Positions 23,126 through 35,360 of a DNA stretch of 64,000 nucleotides are shown here, piece by piece. The notes beneath the pieces were generated by a model. It saw only the letters and a program-made list of their open reading frames with translations. It ran no database searches and had not been told where the DNA came from. The translations under genes and the position numbers were made by a program. Source of the DNA: Progne subis subis (taxonomy: Eukaryota > Chordata > Aves > Passeriformes > Hirundinidae); assembly GCA_022316685.1 (NCBI GenBank), contig JAKJHU010000762.1, positions 59,308-123,307 of the forward strand, given 5' to 3'. Every line of letters begins with the position of its first letter. Position 1 is the first letter of the stretch.

Positions 23126-23985
23126 ATTGAGAGCCCTTTTCTCCCCTGTAGCCTGTGTCTCTGGCCCCTGCTCTTTGCAAGTGCCCTAGAGCTGCCTGCC
23201 AAGGGGCCTTTTTCCACTGGCATGAGAAGAGTCCTGCTCCAGGGCTGTCCTCAAGCTTGCTTTTTACAGCAGATGTGCCTGAGGAATGGTCATTGCTTGC
23301 AGTCTCAGTGCTGTGTGTGAGTGCAGCTGAAAGCACTGGAGGAGGCAGCAGCTCTGCTGGGGGCAGAGTTGTCTTTTTCTTGGCATTTTTTTATTTGGTG
23401 GTTTTCTTTGTTTGATTTGGGTTTTGTTTTTTTTCTTGGGGTGTTTGGTTTAGTTTGGTTTTGGTTATGGTTTTGTTATTTTTTTAACTTACCCTGTCAG
23501 CTCTGGGCAGAGCTCTGTAACTCTATGTGACGCTTGCCTGTGGCACTGTGGAGGTGGCCAGGGGGACCTTCCCCGAGCTGTGTGCACAGGAATGCACATC
23601 AGCCCAGGCCAGGGGTGCTCAGTGCCCGCTCAGTTTTGCTGTCTGGCTGTGGCTCTGGACGCTTCCCTTGGAGCGTCTCCAGGCAGGGAACGTTGGAGCT
23701 GTCCCCACCGTGGTGTCACAGAGAGGGGAACGCTGGGGCTGTCCTGCTCCTGCCCCGGCCCCAAGAGCTCTGCCAGCGCCTGGAGGAGACACAAAGGCTG
23801 AGCCCAAGGGTGAGAACTGCAGAAGGGGCTGAGCTGGGAGGGAGGCAGCAGGATCATGGAGTCCAGGCCCTGGCCCTGCACAGACAGCCCAACAGTGGCA
23901 GCCTGGGCATTCCGGGAGCGGTGTCCAAAGACTTCTGGAGCTGTGGCAGCCTCAGGGCTGAGCCCATTCCCTGAGGAGCCTGGTC
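23126..23985 (+). repeat. Local tandem duplication, copy 2 (empty site)
   Basis: Matches 20,185-20,776 joined to 21,386-21,770, without the solo LTR. The uninterrupted CACAG lies at 23,585-23,589. It is followed by further CR1 sequence. Confidence 0.8.
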
Positions 23986-24085
23986 AGTGCCTCAGACCCC
24001 TCTGGGAGAAGAAGCTTTTGCTGATCTTCAGCCCAGCCCTGCCCTGGCCCAGCTCCAGCTGTTCCCTTGGGTTGTGTCCCTGCTC
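23832..24085 (-). mobile_element. CR1 LINE 3' end, minus strand
   Basis: Paralogue of 21,620-21,930, also matching the CR1 terminus at 48,905-49,245 on the opposite strand. A plus-strand CR1 end starts 20 bases later. Confidence 0.7.
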
Positions 24086-24104
24086 ACCTTGGGCAGAGGT
24101 CAGA

Positions 24105-24272
24105 GCTTGCCTAGAGAAGCTGTGGTTGCCTCTGGATCCCTGGAAGTGTCAAGGCCAGGCTGGATGTGGGTTGGAGCAGCCTGGATAGTGGAAGGTGTCC
24201 CTGCCCGTGGCAGGGGTTTGATGAGATGAACTTTAAGATCTCTTCCAAGCCAAGCCATTCTGTGATTCTGTA
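24105..24272 (+). mobile_element. CR1 LINE 3' end, plus strand
   Basis: The stretch has the typical avian CR1 end: 'ctagagaagctgtgg', 'caaggccaggctggatg', 'tggaaggtgtccctgccc', and a terminus of 'ccattctgtgattctgt' type. Confidence 0.9.
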
Positions 24273-26789
24273 ATTTTGGGAGAGATGCCGAAGCTCTGTT
24301 TCAGCTTTATCCCACCGAATGTCTGGACCCAGCAGCAGCCATGGATGGGATCATCTCCTCCTCCCTCTCCCTGTGGCCGTAACTCACCCAACAGCAGCCA
24401 CTGAATAATGTCCCTCATGGGGCAGTGAGTGCCAGAAAGGAACGTTGCTCCTTGGGGAAACACAAAGTCGTTGGACTTCAGCAAAGCATTGAAATGGGCC
24501 CCCTCAAGCACCTCAGCAGCAGTGAAATCTCCTCTTCCTGGACTCGGCCCAGGAGATCTCCCAGAGGAGCTGCAGAGGAGTCGCTGTCAGGAGGAGGGAC
24601 ATTTGTTAAAGTTTCATGTAGATCAAAGCAAGCTCTGGCACCATTCCACATTTTTGTTTGTCACTGGAAAATAAATACAGATATCCCCATGTCACAATGT
24701 CAGTCCCCCCAGGGTTCCTGTGATTGGTTTTGTTCCCTGATATGGAGACAAAGGAGCTCTCCCAGCTGCACAGGGTGTCAGGAATCCCTTCCTGAGCTTG
24801 ACACCCTTGGAGAGGGTGAACAAGGAGGTTCCTTGCTGCAGGAGCAAGTATGGGTTTTGGAAACAGGCCAGACCTGGAGAAGGCTCCTTCTACAACCCCT
24901 CAGCACCCGGCAATCCCACATCTTTATTTGTGTGACTCTCTTGTCAGGGCAAGGAGAGGGGAGAGAGGAGCCTCCTTTGGGCAGGGAGAGGAGACAGAGA
25001 GACACCAAAAGCAGGAGTGCCAAAGGGATGTGGGCAGATCTGGATCTAATGGCTGCATTAGGGGTGCCATTCCTAAATCCAGTCTGGGAGAGTCATGGCT
25101 GTGTTGCTGTGTAACCTCTGAGGTATCTGATGGTGGGAGATGCTCAAGTTTGTCCTGTTTGCATCCCCAGTTCCTGCAGGGCTGGTGTTAAACAGCGCCA
25201 GGGGATGCTCCTGGGCACTGACCCTGGCATGGCTCAGGGTTCAGGCTTCCTCCATCAATCCCACTTCAGAGGTTCAGTCTGGTGGGAAGGTCTTAGTGGG
25301 TCAGGAGCAGCACAATCCAGAGAACTGGAGGATGGTTTTATGTTGGTAATTCTGGGAATGGGTTTCTGAGGCAGGATGCTGGATACCAGGGATTTATGCC
25401 CTCCTTTTTAGGAAGACTTTGGATTCCTGGTGTTAGTGCTGTTCCACAGCTTCCACCATCCCTACTCCTTTCATTCCCACTTCCTCAGCTTCCCAGTGTC
25501 CTTTCTGAGGAGGAAGAAAGGAACATCGATGGTGGCACCACTTGGCTGCCTCGGCCTCCAGCTGGTCCTGGAGTTCCAGGGTGTCTGGCACAGCCGCTCT
25601 CAGTGGGGCGGGACTTGGTTCAGGCCCCCACAGTCCTGTCAGTGGCCACTCCCCACTGGGCTCATGCTCTGCCCATGTGGGGCTGTTGAAGGCTCAGCGG
25701 CTCTGGCTGAGCACTCCCAGCTCTCCAGTTCCTGACTCATCCCAGGGATGGGGTCCCACAGTCCCGGTCGGTGCCCTGTTGCCAACGGGGCCCTGTTTTG
25801 GGGTTGCCATGGGTACCTGCTGTTCCTCCAGCCTCAGCAGCCCCACAGCAGAAGGGTCCTCTGGGAGCCCAGGCAAGGGATTCAGCTGTGGGATTCCCTC
25901 TGTCTCCACAGCAGCTCTCCCAAGAGTCCTTTGGGCTCCCTGAAATACTGTCTCCTGAGGTGATCCATGCCAGGGAGTCCCGGGGCCTCTGGGCCAGTCC
26001 CAGTGGGTGTTTTTGCCATTCCCAGTCGTGGTCACTTCAGCTCCTGATGTGCTTAGGCCTGAGTGGCTGGCCTCAGCCAGAGCTGACTTACAAGAGGAGC
26101 CCTGGGCATTATGTGCCTAACACCATCAGTATTATTTAGCTAAAAATAGATGACCGAGATGCTTATGCCAGCTGTTTAACACCAAAATGAATGCTTTAGA
26201 AACTTTTGCATGATCTTGTGTAGTTATCTGCAAGAAATGTATCATTTTAGAGGCATTTCCCAACTGGTACGAATAGAGTCTTGCAGGATATTTTAGGGGA
26301 ATCCTCCAAGCCAAGGACTGGGATCTGGTATAGTCCTGGCCCCTCCTAATCAGGAAAAGGGCCATGAAATCCAGGAGTTTATGTGCTAAAAATAAAATTT
26401 AGTCACTTTTACCTGGTGATTTGGGCTTATAAATGCTAAGTGAATTTATACTTTCAGAGTAAATTCAGAGACCTCATCTACAACTGGATTGCTTGGAAGT
26501 GTTCTCCAGGTCCTTGCTGTGAAACAGGGCTCCCATATGACTGCAGACTCTGGATGAGACTGGAATATTTAGGCAATTTCTCAATCCCACTCCTTTCTCT
26601 TGCATAATAATGATTAGGTGCATTGCCTTGCTTTCTTTTTGCTTGTTGCAAAAGCCAAGCACGTAGTTTTATTGAATGTATAATTTTTCATTTTTGTTGC
26701 CTCAATATTCACAGTAGAATAAGACCATTCTTTCCATGGGTTTCTGTGTTCTTTAAATCACCCCCATCTGTTGGCAGAACAGGTATCGG
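24273..26789. other. No gene recognised
   Basis: About 2.5 kb of mixed sequence. Plus-strand frames of 229 codons (24,425) and 133 codons (25,542) show no domain. An AATAAATA near 24,671 could be a 3' end. Positions 26,130-26,760 are AT-rich. Confidence 0.35.
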
Positions 26790-27055
26790 AGCCTGATGAA
26801 AGCAAGGCTCTGCTGTGATCTAGCTGGGCCTCATGGAATGCAGACGGCCACTGTCAGTCGATGGAACTCCTGGAAGCAAGGCTCAGATGTGACAAAGGCT
26901 TGTGCACCGTGGAACCCAAGAGACCCTGATGGAACCAAGGCTGCAGTGAGTCACAGAGGGAGCCCATGGAAGCCAGGAGAGCATTGTGAGGCTGTGGAAC
27001 AATATGGCACCAAGATTCCACTGGGACTTGACAGAACCCCATGGAAGTGAATCGT
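26790..27055 (-). repeat. Degenerate ~40-bp minisatellite ('GGTTCCATG...GTGTCACA' family)
   Basis: Repeated 'tggaacc(c/a)aag' and 'tgtgac' phrases at roughly regular spacing relate it to the arrays at 2,135-2,335 and 58,590-59,030, read on the other strand. Confidence 0.5.
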
Positions 27056-27064
27056 CCCAAACTG

Positions 27065-27330
27065 GGCCAAGAGACACTTCTGAGACAAAGTCCAAGAAGT
27101 GGGGATTTGCTTTATTCAGCACACCGGGTGTGCGGGGATATCTCCTCCCAACAGCACACACACAGGCACACAGCAGATGACAATATATGGTTACACTTTA
27201 TGCATAGTTGTAGTTTTCCTTAGAAAAGGTGGGGTTATGTAAACTATTTCTTAGAACTTATTACTATCATTAGCATAGGTGAGGCGCAGGTTCAACATCC
27301 TGGTGGTGGCACTGAGGAAGGCTCCGCTGG
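27065..27330 (-). mobile_element. Endogenous retrovirus LTR fragment, minus strand (type 2)
   Basis: On the minus strand a TATATAT-containing stretch is followed by AATAAA (plus-strand TTTATT at 27,111-27,116) and a short U5-like tail. It is preceded by a polypurine-tract-bearing repeat (27,331-27,430). Family not identified. Confidence 0.5.
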
Positions 27331-27430
27331 TCCCTGATGAAGGCTGGGTCTCCATCACTGTGCCCTTTTCTCTTTCTCCTCTAGGCATGCACAGTCTCCA
27401 GTTTGCCATTTCAGTGACTTCCTCACTGGT
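27331..27430 (-). repeat. 100-bp direct repeat with a polypurine-tract-like run, copy 1
   Basis: It is nearly identical to 27,840-27,942. On the minus strand it contains AGAGGAGAAAGAGAAAAGGG, a purine run like the retroviral primer site for plus-strand synthesis, just before the start of LTR-like sequence. Confidence 0.75.
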
Positions 27431-27839
27431 GGACCCCGTATGTTGAGACAGTCAACAGCAGCAGAAGAGAAAAGGCTGGCTCTCAGCTTAGCAGGTTAAA
27501 AGATGTTTATTAGCTCCAGAGTTGAGAAGCAGAGAGCTCCGAGCTCAGAGGCGAGAGCTCAGAGGCTGGGAGCTGAGCAGCTGAGCGAGGAGCAGCTCGG
27601 AGAGAGCTGCTGGGAGAGCTTCTGGGAGAGAGTTCGAATCTCCCTCCTCTACCTTATAAGCGGGGGAGGGTTCCAGGGAGGATACAACAAGACAGCAAAT
27701 CAGGGGATTCAGGGGGTAACAAGGTGTGCCCACCCCAAGCCTCGGACCAACCACCCCAGAGGAAAAGAATTCCCCCAGGCTACCTATCTACCTGAAGCCC
27801 TCTCCCTGAGGTTTCGCAATCTGGGAGCTCCTTGGTGGT
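27431..27839 (-). mobile_element. Endogenous retrovirus LTR, minus strand (type 1)
   Basis: On the minus strand there is a TTATAA box (27,654-27,659), then about 140 bases later AATAAA (27,506-27,511), then a short tail ending near 'acggggtcc'. This is the order of TATA, R region and polyadenylation signal in an LTR. It is flanked by the two 100-bp polypurine-tract repeats. Confidence 0.7.
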
Positions 27840-27942
27840 CCCCTGATGAAGGCTGGACGTCTTCCATCACTGTGCCCTTTTCTCTTTCTCCTCTAGGCAT
27901 GCACAGTCTCCAGTTTGCCATTTCAGTGACTTCCTCACTGGT
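27840..27942 (-). repeat. 100-bp direct repeat with a polypurine-tract-like run, copy 2
   Basis: Partner of 27,331-27,430, differing by a few bases near one end. On the minus strand it sits just 5' of the type 1 LTR, where a polypurine tract belongs. Confidence 0.75.
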
Positions 27943-28097
27943 TTTAGCAAGCTCTGTCCTTCAGTTTCTGCAAGTTTTGTGCCCTATTTCTTGACAATTT
28001 TCATCTCTGTGTCTTAAGCTTGTGGTGAACATTTGCTAGCTTCCAGGTGTATCTTATTCTTGCCCAAGTATGCCCAGGCACAGTTCTTTTAACCCTT

Positions 28098-28530
28098 TCA
28101 CAGCCAAGCACAGGAGAACCACTCCCGGACACTGGGAATTCCTGCAGGTGCACCCACCTTTGCAGACAAGGAGGCTCCAGCCTCGCTGGGAGAGGGCCCA
28201 GCTTTTACACTGTTAAACAAAGAAGCTGACATCACTCCTAGTGTGGGAACATCTGGTTTCATTCTCCTGGTTGGTTTCTCCCAAGCCTGGCCAGGGCTCA
28301 AGGAGGAACCAGGGGAGTTGGCTTTGATCCTACAGCCCCAGACAAAGCCAGATTGGGTCTGGTTTACAAATACAGAAAGATAAATCCATGTTTCACCAAT
28401 GAACACATACAGAGATCATATTGCTAGTAATGCTTTGTTAATGAGCAGATGGGAATAAAACCATTTGGTTGGAAGGTTCATCTAGAGGTCAGCTTTGGCT
28501 CAGGGCCTGTTGTTCAGGTCTCAGTACTTC
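28098..28530 (-). mobile_element. Endogenous retrovirus LTR-like repeat, 3' copy
   Basis: It matches 29,858-30,296 in the same orientation. On the minus strand a TGTAAAAGC box-like motif is followed by a GGGCCCTCTCCCAGC stretch common near LTR cap sites. With its partner it brackets the env remnant. Confidence 0.6.
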
Positions 28531-29857
28531 AGTCAGTGCTTTGACCTACAGATGAACTACAACCTTCATAACAATTCTTTTGATAACAGAGTTTATATTT
28601 AGGTATTATGCATAAAGGCATCATCTCTTCTTCAATTACATGCTCTTCATGTTCATTACTCAGAGCTATAATTTGCATTCCTTTCAAACATGCCTAATTA
28701 GTTGCTGTTCTCTGTTCTTTATCAAATATCCCTGTTTTCTTGAGACTGCGTCTCTTTTTAGACAAGTCTCAATACTTCCATTTCCCAGAATGAAGTGTTA
28801 AAAATCTAACATGGAATCGTAACACACCCAAGTTATCACACTGCAAATGATTACAGTGACTGCCCCGACTGCATTTTGCAGCAGCCTCCCATTTGGAAGC
28901 CAATCCCACCATGAAGAATTTTCTTCTTTCTGCCTCTCTTCTCCTGCTCTTTCTGTTGAGGTGATTCCTGATTGTTTGGACTTCAAACCCAACAGTGATT
29001 CCTGCAACATTCCTTCCTAGAATAGCACAAGCTCCTCTCTAGAGGGCAAGCAGATAATCCAAGGCCATGCAGTTCTGTAGAGCCCCATTTGTGTTTGTTG
29101 GAGCTCAGTGGATGTGCTATTGGGTATTTGAATAGCATCTCTTTTTACTTCATCTATTAATGGATTTAGTTCGTTAATGTAAACTCCACAGACAAGGCAG
29201 CGCACATGGGGCACAGGGTGAACCAGAATTTTTGGTTCTCTGAGAGCAAAGGCACTCTCTGGGGAGAAAATGTTCTCTTGCCCCCAGCTCTTCTTTGTGG
29301 ATGTTGCTGAAGTACCCTCAAGAGAGGCATCATTATTGCCTGGAAACAGGACCCAAACCATCATTTAGGAATCTGTTTATGGGCAGTCTCCACACATCCA
29401 GCAGCTCCCATTCCCAGTACCAAAGGTCTGATTTCCTATTTCCCACTGTGGGTTGATGATGGATCCAGGGCTCCTCACTGTGCTGCTGTTGTGTCCCCAG
29501 TGCCTTTGGGCCAGAGGAGTTTGACAGTGGTTCTGTTCCTTCTGTTGGTGCTGTTTCCAACATTCTGTGACCAAAATCCATCCTCATCTTCCCAAACCCA
29601 CAGGTTCTTTTCCTTTTTCCATATGCAATTTTTGGATGCATTTTAGTGCCAAAGCAGCAGAGACACCAACACCACCTGAAGGAATCAGTGTCATTTACTA
29701 CAGCTCAAAGCAGCAAAGGAGCACAAAAGGAGCAGCTCAGCAAGGCACCCAACCATCACTACCAAAGATTGCCTGCAGGGATTGAGAAAGATCCATCACC
29801 AGTTCCCCTCAGACTTTCCCATCACCCACATGCACACAGCAGCTGGGGGAAGCTGTC
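28531..29857 (-). pseudogene. Endogenous retrovirus internal remnant with env transmembrane-subunit debris
   Basis: The minus strand at about 29,044-29,080 reads a short ALDYLLA motif preceded by Gln-Asn, the conserved spot next to the immunosuppressive segment of retroviral transmembrane envelope subunits. It is followed at once by a stop codon. Farther downstream (28,800-28,900) a hydrophobic segment resembles a membrane anchor. Upstream (29,080-29,380) there are NST glycosylation-like and Gln-rich stretches in shifted frames. No gag, protease, polymerase or integrase sequence was recognised. With only about 1.3 kb between the LTR-like repeats, most of the provirus has been deleted. This is an old, broken copy. 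Confidence 0.6.
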
Positions 29858-30296
29858 CCAGCCAAGGACTGGAGAGCCGCTCCCGGACACTGGGAATTGC
29901 TGCAGGTGCCTCCAGCCACAGGTGAGGCTCCAACCTGGCTGGGAGAGGGCCCAGCTCTGATAGTGCTGAATAAACAAACTGACAGCACTTCTAGTGCAGG
30001 AACAGCTGGTTTCCTCCTCCTCTTGGGTCCCTCCCAAAGCCTGGCCAGGGCCCAAGGAGGAGCCAAGGGAGGTGACTTTGACCATCCAGCCCCAAACAAG
30101 GCCAGATGTCAGATTTCATGGCCTTGTCAGCTTCTAAACACAGAAAGGTCAATACATGTTCACTAATGAGTGGATACATCTGTCACAGTGCTAATGACCA
30201 TGCATATTTCACTAATGAGCAGATACAAAGATAACCTTTGGTTGGAAGGTTGATGCAGAGGTCACCTTTGGCTCAGGGCCTGCTGTTCAGGCCTCA
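29858..30296 (-). mobile_element. Endogenous retrovirus LTR-like repeat, 5' copy
   Basis: Direct-repeat partner of 28,098-28,530 and more diverged than a young LTR pair would be. Being upstream of the env remnant on the minus strand, it would be the 5' LTR. Confidence 0.6.
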
Positions 30297-30309
30297 CTCA
30301 GGCCTCTTG

Positions 30310-30415
30310 TCCAGGCCTGGCATGAGCAGGGACATCTTTCACCACATCAGGTTGTTCAGAGCCCTGTCCCAGCTGGACTTGAATGTTTCCAGGGATGGGG
30401 CATTGACCACCTGCA
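30310..30415 (-). mobile_element. CR1 LINE 3' fragment, minus strand
   Basis: It reads 'gacatctttcaccacatcag', then 'cagagccctgtcccagctgg' and 'gaatgtttccagggatgggg', the antisense of the CR1 ORF2 end. It matches 50,850-50,935. Confidence 0.85.
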
Positions 30416-31491
30416 GCCCCCACATCCCCCCTGGCCACGGAACCTGGCTGCAGAAATGGGTCCTTGGGGTGCTTTCCAAGGAACCTTGAAGGGATGAGGG
30501 ATCCAAAGCAGCAGTGGGCTCAGTGCAGTGTCCATGGCCACAGCCCCTTGCATGGCCCAGGGCAGGTTGGGATGATGATCCACCCTCACTCCTGGCCCAG
30601 GGCAGGGCTGCAGGGCCCTTCCCCACAGCCTGTCTGCACACAAGCACTTCCAGGGCTCTCTGCATTTCCCTTCCCCTCACTCTTGGCTCACTCACACACC
30701 TCCCAACAACCCACCTGGAGCTTTGAGCTGCAAGGAGTTCAAAGCTTGTCTGTCCTTCAGGAGCTGGTCTAATTCTGCCTTCAGCCAACTCTGGATTTGT
30801 GTTTATTGGAGAACTTCCTGTGTGTCTAGAACATTCCTTGCATGGTTCTGCCTTGGGGAAGGGGAGCTCCTTGGTGGCACCTTGGGCTTGGCACACACTT
30901 GAGGAGATTGCCTGAAACTTAGGAGTTTTAGATTGCTAAAAAAGGAAGAAATCCACTCTTTGCTTGAGTGCAGCCAGTTCTCTGAGCAAAGCAGGTCCCA
31001 GGTGAGTGAGGGGAGACAGGAGGGGGTTGGGGAATGTGGAGCAAGGTTGTCCACACTGGTCAGACCTCAAGGCACAACTTCTCTGACCAGGCCAGACCTC
31101 CTTAGGAGAGACCCTGGATCAGTATCAGTCACTGAATGCTGTAAACACTTCTGCTTTAAAGAGAAAAATTTACCCATGAAAAACGGAATGTGGGTTTATT
31201 GGAAGTTCTTTGAAATATTTCACCCTGACTCTAGGAAAAAATACTTCCTAATGAACTGCACCAGATCAGAGGGAAATCAAGGCACGGCCATGGTTTGTCA
31301 GGACTTGCTTGATTGTAATGAGCCCTGTGGTGCATTTGGTGTTGAGCCCTGGAACCTCAGGGCCTGAGAGGAGATTGCACAAACCTTTCCAGGAGTGAAA
31401 GTCAGAGGAAACACCAAAGTGTCTCGAAACATTAATGGGTTCCACTGAGGTCCTCCCCAACACAGGCTCCTCATGGACCTTGGAGGAGAGA

Positions 31492-31665
31492 ATTAGTGGC
31501 CAGGATTGCACAAAAACCTCTCAGGACTCTGTGTGGGAAGGAAATTCCAAAGTACCTTAAACACCTTGACTATGTCAAAGCATTAATGAGCCCCACTGAG
31601 TGTCATTGCAAAGCTCTCAAGGGACTAATTAAGGAGATAATTGGAGGCCATGATTGCACAAACCT
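31492..31665 (+). repeat. ~146-bp tandem repeat, about 1.2 units (copy B)
   Basis: Equivalent of 510-700 with repeat starts at about 31,492 and 31,638. Confidence 0.7.
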
Positions 31666-32862
31666 CTCAGACTCCCAGGAAAAAGCAAAACCCAAAGTCC
31701 TTTGAAGAACCTGCAGTCCCTGGAGCATTCAGGAGCCCCCCAGGGCCATTGCTGACCAAGGCTCCCCAGGGACTCCTTCCAGCACATCCTTGAGGCCACT
31801 GGCATGTGAGGGGGATGCTGAGGGCAGCACAAGGGGCTGACAGTGCCCAGCCTTGCTGGGGCTGTGCCAGGAGGCCCCAGGGCCTCAGGACAAGGTGTCT
31901 CCTCACAGCCCTTGGTGGCACAGAGGCTGCTGTGCCCCAGGACACCAGGACTTGGCTTCTCCTGGGCACTGCCAGCCTGCCAGGGCCCTTGGCCATGTCC
32001 AGCACAGCTTGTCCTGCCCTGTCCCACAGCTGCTGCACACTCCCATCTCGCTGCCCCCCTGGCTCTGCCCTGCCATGGCCAGCCCTGCCCTGACCTCTGC
32101 CCAGGGCATGTCTGACACCCCCCATCCAATGGGCTGGGGGTGGGAAAGTGTTCCTGAGGGCACAGGGAGGGGACAGCTGGGCTGGACTGACCCAAGGGAG
32201 CTCCCATTCCTTGTGATGTCATGGTCAGCAATAAACTGAGGGAAAGGAAGGGCGATGGGGCTGGGTGAGGGCTGTGGATGTCTTTTTTATTGAGACATTT
32301 CTCATGCCAAGCACAAAGTACATGTACTGCATCCTTTCCTGCCAGGAGCTGGCTGGACATTGTCTGCTGATGGGAAGTAGAGAATTGATCTCAGTTGTTA
32401 TTTCTGTCCTTACACATGTGGCCTTTGCTTTTTGAGGCCCTTGCTGAGGAGGATGGTCACAGCACGGACATGCAGCAGGACAGTGACCAAACTGCCCGAG
32501 CACTCCGGCCTTGCACCCACAGAAGGGCTGGGAAGGGGAGTGTGGAGCTGGGAAGAGCAGATGTGGAAAGAGCCAGGGCCATTGTCCCTGTCTGTGCTGG
32601 CTCTGCTGCGAGCCTCTTTCCTTCATCTGCAAAAGATCATTATTTTATTCAGATGCATAGGGAACAAAGCTTTGAAAGTCATTGAGATACTGAATAATGG
32701 CAGATACTCATGTAGAAATGCTGTGAGTAGTGATTTGTTTGTGGAAAACATAACAGTAGGAATGTATTAAAAAAATGCAAAAATGGAAAGAAAGGACACC
32801 AAGTCTGAGATTGAAATAAGTTATATTCAGAAGGTTCTGCAGAAGAAAAGAGGCAGGTTTTT

Positions 32863-33105
32863 GCTTCTGAAATCCAGCCAGCAGTTTCCTCATGGACTCC
32901 ACGAGTTCCTTATTCCTCAGGCTGGAGATGAGGGGTTCAGGGCTGGAGGCACCAGTGAGTACAGAACTGACAGGGCCAGATCCAGGGATGGGGAGGAGAT
33001 GGAGGGGGGCTTCAGTGGGCAAACAAACCACTGCTGACAAACAAGGACACCACAGCCAGGCGAGGGAGGCACGTGGAAAAGGCTTTGTGTCCCAGGAGGC
33101 CCCAC
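32863..33105 (-). pseudogene. Olfactory receptor family 14-like C-terminal fragment, copy B
   Basis: This is the duplicate of the fragment at 1,891-2,130. The same TM6-TM7 pieces can be read on the minus strand (GHKAFSTCLPRL; KPPSISSPSLDLALSVLY; PLISSLRNKELVESMRK), but they lie in different frames. Single-base deletions relative to copy A occur near 33,018 (in the loop before TM7) and near 32,936 (in the NPLIS motif). Copy A keeps one open frame over the whole piece, so these breaks arose after the duplication or were avoided in A by chance. Upstream transmembrane segments are missing, as in A. Confidence 0.8.
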
Positions 33106-33129
33106 TTTGCCCAAGAGAGCCTTGCATCC

Positions 33130-33330
33130 ATGAGATTCCCTGTTGTCACAATGCTCTGCTGGGTTCCGTGGGGCTGTGCTGTGTCACAGTGGACACTGAG
33201 CTCCACGTGCCCTGGCACTGTCCAAGTGGCACCTGGCTTCCATGAGGCCCGCTGTGTTTGTAGTGACACTTGGTTCCCCAAGATGTCCTTGTGTCACAGA
33301 GCTCTCCTGGTGCCATGAGGCCCGGCTGTG
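33130..33330 (-). repeat. Degenerate ~40-bp minisatellite, copy B with extra units
   Basis: Same array as 2,135-2,335, but about 75 bases longer at 33,250-33,320, where 'gtgacacttggttcccc' and 'gtgtcacagagctctcc' units are added. Confidence 0.6.
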
Positions 33331-34946
33331 TTGATGCCTTCAGGAACCCAGAAATAAAGTAACAGCCTTGGAGATAATATTATAGAGGAGGTAATAGAAA
33401 GGCTGATCTTTATTGGAGGCCTCCAAGGGGCAGATATGGAAAATGTCCACAAAACGCCCAGCCCCCAAAGGGTGAATACAGTTCTATAAATTAGCAGATT
33501 AGCATATTTGACAAAAATCACCAGTTAGGAGCACAGGTGGTGAGGCATGACAAAGTTCCTTGCAAGAGTCACTCTGTCCCTGACTGGACACTTCAGGCAC
33601 AGCAAGGAAGGAAAGCAACAACACAACCAAACAAAATCCAGGCAATCAAACCAGAAACGAACCGAGGACTGTCCCTGTGTGTGTGACAAGAGGACAGTGA
33701 GGGCAAGGATAAAAGGAACACGGCATAAAAGTGTCACAGACTCCAACTTATCAGGACTTATACCCAACCTGAACTTACACCTTCAACTTCACAATTTAGC
33801 AAAAGAACAGCACTTGACAGTATTTATCCAAACTTATAAACTATGACTTAACCATTTACAGAGGAATAGTATTTAACTTTGCTTGTAACTTCTATTAAAC
33901 CTGGAGTTATGGTAAGGCACTTCACAAAGCACTGACTCAGAAAACTCTAAACCCTACAACTTCAATTTTCCAGATTTTGAGAAGAGGAAGTCAGGAGAAG
34001 GGAGAGAGATCCACAAGTCAGGGCCTTGGATCCAGCGCCATATCAGCTGCTGTGAGCTCCGGGGCCGTGGGATGTGTCAGTGTCACAGCCGTGTCACAGC
34101 CTCACCTGCTCTGGCCCCTCTCACAGGTGGGATTTTCAGGGTGCCAGGGGCTTGGCAGCCACTTTGGGGCTGAACCAGAGGCTGCAGTGGCTGGGGCTGG
34201 GGCAGTGACCATCCCAAAACCACCTCAGAAACCTGGGATGCACCAAAATCCCTTCAAGAACACGGAATACCCAAAAACTCAATGAAGAACGGGTTCCCCC
34301 TCCCTTCATCATCCCAAACCTTTGGCTGTCTCATTCCAGACTTCTCTACACCGTCCCAATCCCCACCCAAACCCATCCCAGCTCTCATGGACATCAAGAC
34401 CCCCTTCCCAAGCCCTATTTCTCCCATCCCACTCCTCCCAATCCCCATCCCACCCATCCTGCCCCACCCAATGCTCACCTCACCCCTCCTGATCTGCATC
34501 CCACTTTGCCCAACCCCTTTCCAACCCCATTCCACACTGAGGGGCTGAGGAATTGAGTAATTTTGGGGTGGGATTGAGTAGTTTTCAGTGGCAATGAGTG
34601 TTTTTGAGGTGACAGATCAAAGCCTCTTGTCTCTTTGAGCATTAAGAAATGGAGACAAGCACACCAATTACCCCCAAATCCTCCCAAGTATCATCTGCAA
34701 TCCCAGATTCTCTTGAAACACAAGGAAAAAGTGAGGCTTCACATGCCTTTGATGAATTTCCTGATTTTCAGCCCAATTTTGCTGGTTTTAAAGGGATGAA
34801 GATGAACCAAAAGAATATTAGGAACCACCAAACTAAAGGACCACCAGCACAGTGTCTTCCCAATGTGGGTCCCCTGATGGGGGAGGGGGATGGAGTTGGA
34901 GCAGTGCAGGAAGCTTTTCCCAGTCGGGGCACTCGCAGGGCTTCTC

Positions 34947-35360
<414 letters not shown>

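Noticed and set aside
24425..25114. 229-codon plus-strand frame
   Set aside because: No domain, no clear splice or start context, and composition like its non-coding surroundings.
27625..27640. GTTCGAATCTC, resembling a tRNA B box
   Set aside because: No A box or cloverleaf can be built around it. It lies inside an LTR R/U5 region.
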